Part shown: positions 8,325 to 19,042 of the stretch, in pieces | Position numbering within the stretch: position 1 is the first letter of the stretch | How the letters are laid out: every line of letters begins with the position of its first letter | Assembly (NCBI RefSeq): GCF_014842025.1 | Contig: NZ_JACYUY010000038.1 | Coordinates: forward strand, 1-47,628 | Direction of reading: 5' to 3' | Source of the DNA: Massilia sp. CFBP 13721 | GTDB lineage: Bacteria; Pseudomonadota; Gammaproteobacteria; Burkholderiales; Burkholderiaceae_D | Length of the DNA: 47,628 nucleotides | Made by a program: the position numbers and the translations under genes | The notes under the pieces: generated by a model | Databases searched by the model: none | What the model saw: only the letters and a program-made list of their open reading frames with translations | Told to the model about the DNA's origin: nothing

Positions 8325-9304
8325 ATCTCGTCTTCTTCCTCGTCGCGCAGCTTGTCGAATACGGCCAGCGCCTTGTCGTCGAGCCCGGCGACGACGAAGG
8401 GATCGTCGTCCGCAAATTTGGCGGCGTCGACCAGCATGCGCAGCCTGGCCAGGCGGTCGCCCAGGGCCAGCGCCTGCGCCAGCGGCGGCGCATCCGGCTG
8501 GCCGGCGCCGGCGATGGCCTCGACCACCGTTTCGGGGAAGTCCCACAGGGCGGCGATGCGCGCCGACAGGATGCGCGCCTGCGCGAACAGGCCGGCGATG
8601 AACGGATCGGACCAGGGCAGTGCATCGTCGCTACACGCCTGGTCGACCACGCGCATCGCCACCACCAGCCCGACGTTTTCCATCAGCCCGGCGAGATAGG
8701 CTTCGAAGGCGTTGGCGCGCAGGCCGGGCGCCAGCAGGCTGGCCGCCAGCGCGCTCTTTTCCGACTGGCGCCAGATGATGGGCGCGACCCGTCGCGCCAG
8801 GCGGCCGTTCTGCATGCTGACGATCGGACGAAACGCCACGCGCGCCAGCAGCATGCGCATGCCGTTCTGCCCGAGCAGCATGATCGCGCCCTGAATGCTG
8901 TCGACCGGCGGGCCGGCATGGTAGCGCGGCAGGTAGGCCGGCCGATTCGCTTCGCGGTAGACCTCGGCCACCAGCACGGTATCGGCGCTCAGCTGGCGCG
9001 ACAGTTCGGCGGCGTTCATGTCGTCGCTGCGCAGGGTGCGCATCAGCTGCGGAATGATCTCGGGCACGCGCGGCACCAGGGCGGCGCCGGCAACCGGGGA
9101 TTGCGCCAGGCGCGCCAGTTCGTCGAGGATGCGCCCTTCGATCTGCTGCGTGGCGCGCGGCGGGCTGGCGGAGGCCAGCCAGCGGTACCAGGCCGCGTCG
9201 AGTTCGGCGGGGTCGAACGCGGCGGCGTCGGCCCCTGCGCCCGCCGGCGCAGGGTCGGGTGCCGGCGCCTGCGCGCCGCCTAACAGTTTGTCCAGCCAAC
9301 CCAT
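8321..9304 (-). CDS. HDOD-domain signalling protein
   Basis: This 327-residue, mostly helical protein has an alanine/proline-rich N-terminus (residues 1-50) and then an HDOD domain, a catalytically degraded HD-type fold used in bacterial signalling. Recognisable segments are LPRVPEIIPQLMRTLRSDDMNAAELSRQLSADTVLVAEVYREANRPAY, AIMLLGQNGMRMLLARVAF and the long helical LAGLMENVGLVVAMRVV. No separate catalytic or receiver domain is attached, and the C-terminus is acidic (EEEDEI). It stands alone, convergent with fdhD and divergent from the S41 peptidase. HDOD proteins often act with chemotaxis and c-di-GMP circuits; the partner here is unknown. Confidence 0.85.
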   Translation of the reverse strand: MGWLDKLLGGAQAPAPDPAPAGAGADAAAFDPAELDAAWYRWLASASPPRATQQIEGRILDELARLAQSPVAGAALVPRVPEIIPQLMRTLRSDDMNAAELSRQLSADTVLVAEVYREANRPAYLPRYHAGPPVDSIQGAIMLLGQNGMRMLLARVAFRPIVSMQNGRLARRVAPIIWRQSEKSALAASLLAPGLRANAFEAYLAGLMENVGLVVAMRVVDQACSDDALPWSDPFIAGLFAQARILSARIAALWDFPETVVEAIAGAGQPDAPPLAQALALGDRLARLRMLVDAAKFADDDPFVVAGLDDKALAVFDKLRDEEEDEI

Positions 9305-9381
9305 GTGCCGCTACCCGTAAAAATACCTCGTTGTGCGGATTTTACATGAGGGCGCACCCACGCGGCCCTGTCAAGAAGTTG

Positions 9382-9411
9382 TTGCCTACTCGTAATTTAT
9401 TGATTTATTAT
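9382..9411 (+). promoter_or_regulatory. Candidate sigma-70 promoter for the S41 peptidase gene
   Basis: TTGCCT (9382-9387) and TATTAT (9406-9411) are spaced by 18 bases in an AT-rich island otherwise unusual here, ending 29 bases before the ATG. A GTTGCC/GGCAAC inverted repeat (9381-9386 and 9414-9419) brackets the element and could be an operator. Confidence 0.4.
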
Positions 9412-9440
9412 TTGGCAACATACCTGAACAGGGAGTTGAC

Positions 9441-10988
9441 ATGCGCGCCATCCGATTCCAGCAAAGCCCGCTCAAACACGTCGCCGCGCTCGGGCTGGCG
9501 GTCTTGTTCGCCGTTCCGGCCGCAGCCGGGCCGGCGCTGCCGGATTCGCCGCAAGCCTGGCGCGCCGCCGCCGAGGCCGACATCGCCGCCGCGGTCCAGG
9601 TCACTCGCGACAACCATCCAGGCGCACGCGACCCCTATAACCCCGGCTTCCTGGCCAACCTGGAGGCGGCGCGCGTGCACGGACTGGCGCTGGCAGCGCG
9701 GGTACGCGACGCCGCCGGCTACAACGCCGCGCTCGACGGCTTCAATGTGCGCATCGGCGACGGCCACGCGGCGATCCGCTCGCTGGTCGACGCCGCGGCG
9801 CGCCCGCCGGCACGCTGGCCGGGCTTCGTCACCGCCTGGCGCGGCGACGCCTTGTATGTGGCCGCATCGCCGGCCGGCCAGCCGGCGGTGGGCAGCAAAC
9901 TGCTCGGCTGCGACGGCATGGACGCGCGCCGGCTGATTCGCGACAACGTGTTTTCCTTCGAAGGGCGCGTGCAGGAAGCCGGGCAATGGTGGTCGGTGGC
10001 GCCGACCCTGTTCGTCGATGCGCACAACCCGTTCGTCACGCTGCCGCAGCGCTGCAGCTTCGAGGCGGGCGGCCAGGCCAGCGAACATGTACTCGCCTGG
10101 CGCGAGGTCGACGCGCAAGCGAAGCGCCTGCTGGCCGAAAGCGAGGAGGGTGTGCCGCGGCCGGTGGGCATGTTCGCGCCGCGCCCGAACCTGGTGTGGG
10201 TGTCGATGCCGAGCTTCAAACCGGACGAAGCGCAGCGCGCCGCCTACCGCGCGATCTACCGCGACATCGAAGGGCAGCGCGCACGCTGGCTGGCCCTGGA
10301 TGCGGTCGTGGTCGACCTGCGCGGCAATGGCGGCGGCTCGTCCGCCTGGAGCCTCGATTTCGCCAGGGCCTTATGGGGCGGCGAACGGGTGGCCGCCGCG
10401 CGCGCGGCGTATTCGCCGCGTTCCGAAACATGGTGGCGCGCCTCGCCCGCCAACACCGAGTACATGCTGTCGGCGGCACGCCAGCTTGCCGACCAGGGCA
10501 GCACCGAAATGGCGGCGTGGGCGCGCAGCGCCGGCGAAGGCATGCGCGCGGCGCTCGCCCGGAACGAGGACTTCCACGTCGAGAAGAAGACAGTGGCCGC
10601 CCCGGCCGCGACCCCGGCCGCCGCCGCGGCGCCGTTCACGCGGCCGGTCTACGTCGTCGTGCCCGGCCACTGCGCCAGCGCCTGCCTGGACGCCATCGAC
10701 ATCCTGACGCGCTTCCCGAACACGACCCTGGTCGGCGCGCCGAGTTCGGCCGACTCGACCTACATGGACGTGCGCCGCCACCCGCTGGCGTCCGGCCTGG
10801 CGGCGATGGTCGTGCCCAACAAGATGGTCGTCAACCGCGAACGGGACAACGGCCAGTACTACGAACCGCGCCTGCCGGTGCGCGACCTGGTGTGGTCGGT
10901 CGAGACGCTGCTGGAGACGATCGAGGCCGATCTCGCGCGCGGCCAGCCGGCGCCGCAGGCGTACACGCCGAGGAGCAGCGGCGGCTGA
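9441..10988 (+). CDS. Exported S41-family (tail-specific protease-like) peptidase
   Basis: The 515-residue protein begins with a typical signal peptide (positive MRAIRFQQSPLKH, hydrophobic ALGLAVLFAVPAAAGPA). The C-terminal half has the S41 peptidase core: VVVDLRGNGGGSSAWS, then a strand leading to PGHCASACLDAIDI, whose serine lies at the usual nucleophile position, and a TLVGAPSSADSTYMDVR segment. A low-complexity alanine/proline linker (APAATPAAAAA) precedes the last part. No PDZ domain is obvious. It is expected in the periplasm or outside the cell. A GGGAG ribosome site precedes the ATG. It is followed 57 bases later by the hybrid kinase but shares no clear pathway with it. The natural substrate is unknown. 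Confidence 0.8.
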   Translation: MRAIRFQQSPLKHVAALGLAVLFAVPAAAGPALPDSPQAWRAAAEADIAAAVQVTRDNHPGARDPYNPGFLANLEAARVHGLALAARVRDAAGYNAALDGFNVRIGDGHAAIRSLVDAAARPPARWPGFVTAWRGDALYVAASPAGQPAVGSKLLGCDGMDARRLIRDNVFSFEGRVQEAGQWWSVAPTLFVDAHNPFVTLPQRCSFEAGGQASEHVLAWREVDAQAKRLLAESEEGVPRPVGMFAPRPNLVWVSMPSFKPDEAQRAAYRAIYRDIEGQRARWLALDAVVVDLRGNGGGSSAWSLDFARALWGGERVAAARAAYSPRSETWWRASPANTEYMLSAARQLADQGSTEMAAWARSAGEGMRAALARNEDFHVEKKTVAAPAATPAAAAAPFTRPVYVVVPGHCASACLDAIDILTRFPNTTLVGAPSSADSTYMDVRRHPLASGLAAMVVPNKMVVNRERDNGQYYEPRLPVRDLVWSVETLLETIEADLARGQPAPQAYTPRSSGG

Positions 10989-11045
10989 TCCGCACCGCTG
11001 CCGGGCGCCTGCGCGTGCGCGGCCATCCATGCGACAATCGCGCGC

Positions 11046-13446
<2,401 letters not shown>

Positions 13447-13454
<8 letters not shown>

Positions 13455-13863
13455 TGCGATGCGCGCCTTGCCCGTGCGCCTGCGCCCCGGACAGGACTTG
13501 CGCGGCGCGCTCGGGACGGTGCTGGCGGAGCACGGCGTCGCGGCCGGCTTCGTGTTACAAGGGATCGGCAGCCTGAGCGTGGCGCGCATCCGCTTCGCAG
13601 GCAGGGAGGAGATCACGGAGCTGCGCGGCGACCTGGAAATCCTGACCCTGTCCGGCTCGCTGTCGCCCGATGGCGCGCACCTGCACATCAGCGTGTCGGA
13701 TGCGGCCGGGCGGGTCTTCGGCGGGCACGTGGCGGCGGGGTGTATCGTGCGGACGACGGCGGAGATCCTGGTGGCGCTGTTGCCGGATCACGCATTCAGC
13801 CGCGAGCTCGATACGGAGTCGGGCTGGGATGAGCTGATGATCCGGACGGCGGCCCGTTCTTGA
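13447..13863 (+). CDS. PPC-domain (DUF296) protein
   Basis: The 138-residue protein is a single PPC/DUF296 domain. Family features are LRPGQDLRGALGTVLAEHG, GFVLQGIGSLSVARIRFAG, LEILTLSGSLSPDGAHLHISVSDAAGRVFGGHV and GCIVRTTAEI. In plants this domain is found in AT-hook proteins; bacterial stand-alone members are trimeric, with a conserved histidine-rich metal site and unproven function. The ATG at 13447 lies inside the end of the kinase gene (eight-base overlap), so the two are co-translated. Whether it acts in the kinase pathway is inference from that coupling. Confidence 0.88.
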
Positions 13864-13907
13864 GCTCCACGCGTTTCGTGCGTATGCGATGCGGGAGACG
13901 CACGTAA

Positions 13908-14005
13908 CGCGTGGACGGAGTCCACCCTACGGTCCCGATGATTCGGCGGCTCGTCCTTGAGCCACAGGAGTGTGATACCCGTAGGGCGGACGGAGTCCAC
14001 CCCAA
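13908..14005. repeat. Pair of intergenic hairpin repeats (CGTAGGG family), copy A
   Basis: GTGGAC-GGA-GTCCAC at 13911-13925 is a perfect six-base-arm hairpin followed by CCTACGG. A second unit at 13980-14002 reads GTAGGG then GCGGAC-GGA-GTCCAC. The two units face each other across about 55 bases, filling the gap between the PPC gene and ppsR. The arrangement is that of a REP doublet (REPIN). Confidence 0.75.
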
Positions 14006-14008
14006 CAC

Positions 14009-14857
14009 TCAATATTCGCGGCGGTCGGGCTTGATCTCTTGCAGGATGGTGGTCGAAATCTCTTCGATCGACTTCGTGGTCGACGACAGCCAGCGAATCC
14101 CCTCGCGCTTCATCATCATTTCCGCCTCGTTGACCTCATAACGGCAATTCTCGATCGACGCATACTTGCTGCCGGCGCGGCGTTCCTCGCGGATTTGCGC
14201 CAGGCGCTCGGGCGTGATCGTCAGGCCGAACAGTTTGTGTTTGAACGGCGGCAGCGACGAGGGCAGCTTGCCGCGCTCGAAGTCGTCGGGAATCAGTGGA
14301 TAGTTGGCGGCCTTGATGCCGTACTGCATGGCCAGGTAGAGGCTGGTCGGGGTCTTGCCGGAGCGGGACACGCCGACCAGGATCACGTCGGCCTCGGCCA
14401 GGTTCTTGTGCGACTGGCCGTCGTCGTGCGCGAGCGAGAAATTGATCGCCTCGATACGGTTCTTGTACTCCTCGGAGTCGACGATGTTGTGGATGCGGCC
14501 GATGGTGTGGGTCGACTTGACGCCGAGTTCCATCTCGAGCGGCGCCACGAAGGTCTGGAACAAGTCCATGTGCATGCCGTTCGAAGCGCGGATCACGCCC
14601 GACAGGTCGTGCTTGACCAGCGTGGAAAACACGATCGGGCGCTGGTTGTCGGCCGCGTAATGCTCGTTGATGCGGCGCGCGGCATCCTTGGCCTTCTCGA
14701 TCGTGTCGATGAAGGGAATGCGGATCTGGCGAAAGCGCATTTCGAACTGGCTCAGCACCGCGTGGCCAAAGGTTTCGGCGGTAATGCCGGTGCCGTCGGA
14801 AACGAAGAACACGGTGCGGGTCGGCGAGGGGAGCGGGGTGCGGCCTTCAACTGTCAT
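14009..14857 (-). CDS. ppsR: Phosphoenolpyruvate synthase regulatory protein (kinase/pyrophosphorylase)
   Basis: The 282-residue protein is a DUF299-family bifunctional regulator. It inactivates phosphoenolpyruvate synthase by ADP-dependent phosphorylation of a threonine and reactivates it by phosphate-dependent removal. The family start VFFVSDGTGITAETFGHAVLSQF is clear, and the nucleotide-binding loop GVSRSGKT sits at residues 162-169, followed by TSLYLAMQYGIKAANYPL. Length agrees with the family (about 270-280). It is divergent from its target ppsA across 177 bases, the usual arrangement in betaproteobacteria. The upstream ribosome site is weak. Confidence 0.96.
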   Translation of the reverse strand: MTVEGRTPLPSPTRTVFFVSDGTGITAETFGHAVLSQFEMRFRQIRIPFIDTIEKAKDAARRINEHYAADNQRPIVFSTLVKHDLSGVIRASNGMHMDLFQTFVAPLEMELGVKSTHTIGRIHNIVDSEEYKNRIEAINFSLAHDDGQSHKNLAEADVILVGVSRSGKTPTSLYLAMQYGIKAANYPLIPDDFERGKLPSSLPPFKHKLFGLTITPERLAQIREERRAGSKYASIENCRYEVNEAEMMMKREGIRWLSSTTKSIEEISTTILQEIKPDRREY

Positions 14858-15034
14858 GGTATTTTTTCAACAAGTGCTGTCTGGTTTGCAGTGTTGTGCG
14901 ATGTGAATTCAGGGCACACGGGGTAGAATGCTCGGCAACGGATTTTGCATTGTGCTGCACCGCGACCAGAATAACAAGAATACAAGCCGGCAGCCGCTCC
15001 ATAAGGTTTCCATCATCAAGTAAGGTGCTTTACC

Positions 15035-17470
15035 ATGACAAACCTGTCTAATGCGGTATTGAAAGACCCTGAACAAGGCGCGAGTGTTTACGTTGCCCCG
15101 TTCGAAAACCTGCGCATGACCGATGTCGAATCAGTCGGCGGCAAGAACGCCTCGCTCGGCGAAATGATCAGCCAGCTCGCCGAAGCCGGCGTGCGCGTGC
15201 CGACCGGCTTCGCCACCACGGCGCAGGCTTTCCGCGACTTCCTCGAGCATTCGATCGACGGTGGCGCACCGTTAGCGGAGCGCATCGCCACCCGCCTCGA
15301 AGGCCTCGACATCGACGACGTCCGTTCGCTCGCCGCCGCCGGCGCCGAGATCCGCCAGTGGATCGTCGAAACCCCGTTCCAGCCGCGCCTGGAAGACGAA
15401 ATCCGCAGCTACTACGAGTGCCTGGTCGCCGATTCGACCGCCGAGATGTCCTTCGCCGTGCGTTCCTCGGCCACCGCCGAAGACTTGCCGGACGCCTCCT
15501 TCGCCGGCCAGCAGGAAACCTTCCTCAACGTGGTCGGCATCGACAACGTGCTCGAAGCGATGAAGCACGTCTTCGCCTCGCTCTACAACGACCGCGCGAT
15601 CTCCTACCGCGTGCACAAGGGCTTCACCCACGCCGAAGTCGCACTGTCGGCCGGCGTGCAGCGCATGGTGCGCTCGGACGTCGGCGCCGCCGGCGTCATG
15701 TTCACGATCGACACCGAATCCGGTTTCAAGGACGTCGTCTTCATCACCTCCAGCTACGGCCTGGGCGAAACCGTGGTGCAGGGCGCGGTCAATCCGGACG
15801 AGTTCTACGTCCACAAGCCGATGCTCCAGCAAGGCAAATCGCCGGTCATCCGCCGCAACATCGGCTCCAAACTGATCAAGATGGAATTCACCAACGAGGC
15901 GAAAGCCGGCCGTTCGGTGAAGACCGTCGACGTGCCGATCGAACTGCGTAACCGCTACTCGCTGACCGATGCCGAAGTGGTCGAGCTGGCGAAATATGCC
16001 GTCATCATCGAGAACCACTATGGCCGTCCGATGGACATCGAGTGGGGCAAGGATGGCCGCGATGGCAAGCTGTTCATCCTGCAGGCGCGTCCGGAAACGG
16101 TCAAGTCGCAGCAGAAGGCGACCGACGCCCAGCAGCGCTTCAGCCTGAAGGGCAGCGGCACGGTATTGACCAGCGGCCGCGCCATCGGCCAGAAGATCGG
16201 CGCAGGACCGGTGCGCGTGATTACCGACCCGTCGGAAATGGAACGCGTGCAGCCGGGCGACGTGCTGGTGGCCGACATGACCGACCCGAACTGGGAACCG
16301 GTCATGAAGCGCGCCTCGGCGATCGTCACCAATCGCGGCGGGCGTACCTGCCACGCGGCGATCATCGCCCGTGAACTGGGCGTGCCGGCCGTCGTCGGCT
16401 GCGGCGACGCGACCGAGCTGCTGAAGGACGGCACGTTTGTTACCGTCTCCTGCGCTGAAGGCGACGAAGGCAAGATCTACGACGGCTTGCTCGAAACCGA
16501 AATCACCGAAGTCTCGCGTGGCGAATTGCCGCCGATCCCGACCAAGATCATGCTCAACGTCGGCAACCCGCAGCTGGCATTCGATTTCCAGTCGGTGCCG
16601 AACAACGGCGTCGGCCTGGCGCGCCTGGAATTCATCATCAACAACAACATCGGCGTACACCCGAAGGCGATCCTCGAGTACCCGAACATCGATGCCGACC
16701 TGAAGAAAGCAGTGGAATCGGTCGCACGCGGCCACGCCTCGCCGAAAGCCTTTTACGTGGATAAACTGGCCGAAGGCGTGGCGACGATCGCCGCCGCGTT
16801 CTGGCCGAAGCCGGTCATCGTGCGCCTGTCCGACTTCAAGTCGAACGAGTACAAGAAGCTGATCGGCGGTTCGCGCTACGAGCCGGACGAAGAAAACCCG
16901 ATGCTGGGCTTCCGCGGCGCCGCGCGCTACCTGGCCGAAGACTTCGCCGAGTCCTTCGAGATGGAATGTCTCGCCATGAAGCGGGTCCGTGAAGAGATGG
17001 GCCTGACCAACGTCGAGATCATGATTCCGTTCGTGCGCACCTTGGGCCAGGCCGAAAAGGTCATCGACCTGCTCGCGAAGTACGGCCTGAAGCGCGGCGA
17101 AAACGGCCTGCGCGTCATCATGATGTGCGAAGTGCCGTCGAACGCGATCCTGGCCGAGCGCTTCCTCGAGTTCTTCGACGGCTTCTCGATCGGTTCCAAC
17201 GACCTGACCCAGCTGACCCTGGGCCTGGACCGCGACTCCGGCATGCCGCTGCTGGCCGCCGACTTCGACGAGCGCGACCCTGCCGTGAAAGCGATGCTGT
17301 CGCTCGCCATCAAGGCGTGCCGCGCGCAGGGCAAGTACATCGGCATCTGCGGCCAGGGTCCGTCGGACAATCCTGACTTCGCCCAGTGGCTGGTGGAAGA
17401 GGGCATCGAGTCGATGTCGCTCAATCCAGATTCGGTGATCGAGACCTGGCAGAAGCTGGCGAAGATGTAA
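15035..17470 (+). CDS. ppsA: Phosphoenolpyruvate synthase
   Basis: The 811-residue enzyme makes phosphoenolpyruvate from pyruvate and ATP (giving AMP and phosphate), the entry to gluconeogenesis from three-carbon acids. The order is an N-terminal ATP-binding domain (SVGGKNASLGEM, SSATAEDLPDASFAGQQETFLNV), a swivelling phosphohistidine domain with GGRTCHAAIIARELGVPAVVG (catalytic His near residue 440), and a C-terminal pyruvate-binding barrel (LSDFKSNEYKKLIGG, GSNDLTQLTLGLDRDSG, ICGQGPSD). The length is normal. A TAAGGTG ribosome site precedes the ATG, a TAGAAT -10-like box at 14924-14929 lies in the divergent region, and a strong terminator follows. Confidence 0.98.
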   Translation: MTNLSNAVLKDPEQGASVYVAPFENLRMTDVESVGGKNASLGEMISQLAEAGVRVPTGFATTAQAFRDFLEHSIDGGAPLAERIATRLEGLDIDDVRSLAAAGAEIRQWIVETPFQPRLEDEIRSYYECLVADSTAEMSFAVRSSATAEDLPDASFAGQQETFLNVVGIDNVLEAMKHVFASLYNDRAISYRVHKGFTHAEVALSAGVQRMVRSDVGAAGVMFTIDTESGFKDVVFITSSYGLGETVVQGAVNPDEFYVHKPMLQQGKSPVIRRNIGSKLIKMEFTNEAKAGRSVKTVDVPIELRNRYSLTDAEVVELAKYAVIIENHYGRPMDIEWGKDGRDGKLFILQARPETVKSQQKATDAQQRFSLKGSGTVLTSGRAIGQKIGAGPVRVITDPSEMERVQPGDVLVADMTDPNWEPVMKRASAIVTNRGGRTCHAAIIARELGVPAVVGCGDATELLKDGTFVTVSCAEGDEGKIYDGLLETEITEVSRGELPPIPTKIMLNVGNPQLAFDFQSVPNNGVGLARLEFIINNNIGVHPKAILEYPNIDADLKKAVESVARGHASPKAFYVDKLAEGVATIAAAFWPKPVIVRLSDFKSNEYKKLIGGSRYEPDEENPMLGFRGAARYLAEDFAESFEMECLAMKRVREEMGLTNVEIMIPFVRTLGQAEKVIDLLAKYGLKRGENGLRVIMMCEVPSNAILAERFLEFFDGFSIGSNDLTQLTLGLDRDSGMPLLAADFDERDPAVKAMLSLAIKACRAQGKYIGICGQGPSDNPDFAQWLVEEGIESMSLNPDSVIETWQKLAKM

Positions 17471-17495
17471 GACGCGCCGGCCTGCCGTGCCATCG

Positions 17496-17529
17496 AACCC
17501 CGCTGCCTGCACAGGTAGCGGGGTTTTTT
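17496..17529 (+). terminator. Intrinsic terminator of ppsA
   Basis: AACCCCGCTGCCTG pairs with CAGGTAGCGGGGTT (one G-T wobble) in a 14-base stem with a very tight loop, followed by TTTTTT at 17524-17529. It starts 26 bases after the ppsA stop. Confidence 0.92.
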
Positions 17530-17589
17530 CATGTAAAAGCCTGATCAGCGAGGGCGAGGCCTGGTGCCCGGCAGAAGCATGCTCGAACC

Positions 17590-17763
17590 CGCAAGGTGGG
17601 CGGCTATAGCCGGGAGCAGGCTTGTCCGCTGCCTGGTTGCCGCCCACGCGTTCAACCACCTTTTGAAACTTCGCAACGAATCACCCGCCGCTTGAACGCG
17701 TGGGCGGCGCAAACAGCGCTCCTCCGCAAACTGGCGAGGTGGAGCCACCCACCTTACGGGTCG
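17590..17763. repeat. Degenerate hairpin-repeat cluster, copy F
   Basis: The gene-free stretch 17530-17840 holds a long inverted repeat: a left arm at 17637-17655 (CCGCCCACGCGTTCAA core) and a right arm at 17692-17712 (TTGAACGCGTGGGCGG core), 36 bases apart. On the flanks, AAGGTGGGCGG at about 17592 and GGTGGAGCCACCCACC at about 17739-17754 resemble the GTAGGGTGGGC core of the other repeats in this window. It looks like an older, diverged REP doublet. Nothing coding is visible here. Confidence 0.6.
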
Positions 17764-17840
17764 GCGCATCGTTTTCGATGCGCTTGACTGGATGGCATTG
17801 CCCAAACCTAGAAGCTAATAGCTTAGAGGCAACAAAAAGC

Positions 17841-17868
17841 TTGACTCGTTGTCAAAACGAGTTAGACT
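17841..17868 (+). promoter_or_regulatory. Promoter-like element of the nfeD locus, shared with the stomatin locus
   Basis: TTGACT (17841-17846) and TAGACT (17863-17868), 16 bases apart, fit a sigma-70 promoter. The 28 bases match the element at 27981-28008 at 23 positions, including CAAAACG-x-GTTAGACT between and through the -10 box. Here the spacer also forms the palindrome ACTCGTT/AACGAGT (17844-17850 and 17856-17862), which the other copy does not keep. Confidence 0.6.
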
Positions 17869-17873
17869 TTTGG

Positions 17874-17904
17874 AAACCCTCGTTGCCGCGGTCGCGGGGT
17901 TTTT
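17874..17904 (+). terminator. Terminator-like leader hairpin before the secreted protein/nfeD pair
   Basis: AAACCC pairs with GGGTTT, with further C-G/G-C pairs beyond a bulged T, and the hairpin ends in five T residues (17900-17904). It sits between the promoter-like box and the GGAG ribosome site, and ends 20 bases before the start codon. That makes an attenuator, or the end of a very short RNA, more likely than a terminator for ppsA, which has its own. Confidence 0.5.
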
Positions 17905-17924
17905 CATATCGACTGGAGAATGCC

Positions 17925-18305
17925 ATGCGCCGTGGACTCTTGCTGCTTGCCCTGATGGGAATGCTGTTCTCAACCGCCGCGCTGGCTGCGGAGCCGTCGT
18001 TCTGTACCTCGGTGTGCGACAGCGAACGGCGTGCCTGCAAGGCCGACGCGCAACAGATCGCGATGGAAGACCGCGAGGACCTGCTGGCCACGCAGGAGAA
18101 AAACCGGCTGGCGCGCACTGCGGCCAATACCGGCGCGCCGGTCCGGACGGGCGCCCGGGCGCCGGTTGACACGGCCCTGCAGAACCGTCGCCTCGGGCGC
18201 GTAGCCGCCTGCGATACCACTTACCAGCGCTGCGAGCGCTCCTGTCGGGCGCCCGAGGCCAAAGCGACCGCTTTGCCCATCTACACGCCGCGCAAGAGCG
18301 GTTGA
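17925..18305 (+). CDS. Small exported protein with mirrored cysteine motifs, function unknown
   Basis: I do not recognise the family. The 126-residue product has a clear signal peptide (MRRGLLLLALMGMLFSTAALAAE). The mature part carries two cysteine triplets in mirror order: C27-x3-C31-x6-C38 near the N-terminus and C96-x6-C103-x3-C107 near the C-terminus. They are separated by a charged helix and a GAPVRTGARAP linker. This suggests a disulfide-stapled helical hairpin in the periplasm. The ATG at 17925 has GGAG six bases upstream. nfeD follows after 10 bases, so the two form an operon. A role alongside the NfeD/stomatin membrane system is inference from context only. Confidence 0.75.
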   Translation: MRRGLLLLALMGMLFSTAALAAEPSFCTSVCDSERRACKADAQQIAMEDREDLLATQEKNRLARTAANTGAPVRTGARAPVDTALQNRRLGRVAACDTTYQRCERSCRAPEAKATALPIYTPRKSG

Positions 18306-18315
18306 GGAGAGCATC

Positions 18316-18738
18316 ATGTCCGACTGGATGAACTGGATGGTGGGTGCGGGGATCCTGGTGATTGCTGAAATGTTCACCGGCACGTTTTATTTGCTGATGA
18401 TCGCCATCGGCCTGGCCTTTGGCGGCATTGCCGCGCTGCTGGGCTTGAGCGGAGCGCTCCAGACGCTGGTGGCCGCCGCTGTTGGCCTGGTGGCGACCGC
18501 CATCCTGCACCGCAGCCGTTTCGGCCGGCCGGCGAAGACCAACGCCACGCGCGACCCGAACGTCAACCTCGACATCGGCGCGCGCGTCGCCGTGCCGGGC
18601 TGGCACGAGGGCCGCGCGCGCGTGATGTACCGCGGCGCGCTGTGGGACGTGGAACTCGGGCCGGGCGCGCTGGCGGAAGCGGGCGATTATCGGATTGTCG
18701 AGGTGCAGGGGAATCGGCTGATCGTGACGAACGGCTGA
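18316..18738 (+). CDS. NfeD-like membrane protein
   Basis: The 140-residue protein has an N-terminal membrane region (residues about 8-65: ILVIAEMFTGTFYLLMIAIGLAFGGIAALLG and LQTLVAAAVGLVATAIL). A C-terminal beta-barrel OB-like domain of NfeD type follows (about 85-140: LDIGARVAVPGWHEGRARVMYRGALWDVEL and YRIVEVQGNRLIV). Short NfeD proteins partner SPFH/stomatin proteins in membrane microdomains and quality control, and the two genes are usually adjacent. Here the only stomatin gene in view is 9.4 kb away but carries the same promoter-like element. The gene is the second of a two-gene operon and is followed by a strong terminator. Confidence 0.9.
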   Translation: MSDWMNWMVGAGILVIAEMFTGTFYLLMIAIGLAFGGIAALLGLSGALQTLVAAAVGLVATAILHRSRFGRPAKTNATRDPNVNLDIGARVAVPGWHEGRARVMYRGALWDVELGPGALAEAGDYRIVEVQGNRLIVTNG

Positions 18739-18756
18739 CGCCTGCCGGGTCCGGAA

Positions 18757-18788
18757 AAAAAACGCCAACCCGGAGGTTGGCGTTTTTT
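18757..18788. terminator. Bidirectional intrinsic terminator between nfeD and the 45-residue gene
   Basis: AAAAAACGCCAACC (18757-18770) and GGTTGGCGTTTTTT (18775-18788) are perfectly complementary with loop CGGA. A-run and T-run flank both sides, so it can stop the nfeD transcript and that of the convergent small gene. Confidence 0.95.
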
Positions 18789-18806
18789 GTCCTGCAAGGC
18801 GCGCTG

Positions 18807-18944
18807 TCAGTTCCAGCCGCCCGCGTTCGAACGGTAGTCCTCTTGCGCGCCGGCGGTATTCGCCTGCGCCTGCATCACGTCTTCGGCACGCTCGCGCGCG
18901 GCCTGGGTCAGCAGCTGTGCAACTGCCTCGAGTACTTGTTTCAT
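18807..18944 (-). CDS. 45-residue small protein, unknown function
   Basis: I found this small gene by reading the minus strand; it is 45 codons long, starts MKQVLEAVAQLLTQAARERAED and ends RSNAGGWN. It is predicted soluble: an amphipathic, alanine/glutamine-rich helix (residues 1-35) with a polar glycine tail, and no signal peptide or membrane span. ATG at 18944 is preferred over the in-frame ATG at 18950, because a GGGAG ribosome site lies six bases before the former and abuts the latter. A -35/-10 pair sits upstream and a strong terminator downstream, so it is a complete single-gene unit. It lies just beyond the end of the malonate operon; any link to it is unproven. Confidence 0.65.
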   Translation of the reverse strand: MKQVLEAVAQLLTQAARERAEDVMQAQANTAGAQEDYRSNAGGWN

Positions 18945-19012
18945 ATCCATCTCCCGAGAATGCGTGCCGGCGGCCGTGTGGAATTGGTCGCGCCGGAATT
19001 GCCAATGCTCTC

Positions 19013-19042
19013 GTTATAGAGGTGATCGGCCACGAATGCCAA
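19013..19042 (-). promoter_or_regulatory. Promoter of the 45-residue gene
   Basis: On the minus strand TTGGCA (19037-19042) and TATAAC (19013-19018) are 18 bases apart, a good sigma-70 match about 70 bases before the start codon of the small gene. Confidence 0.6.

Noticed and set aside
15272..17659. 795-codon frame opposite ppsA
   Set aside because: Shadow of ppsA; no family features.
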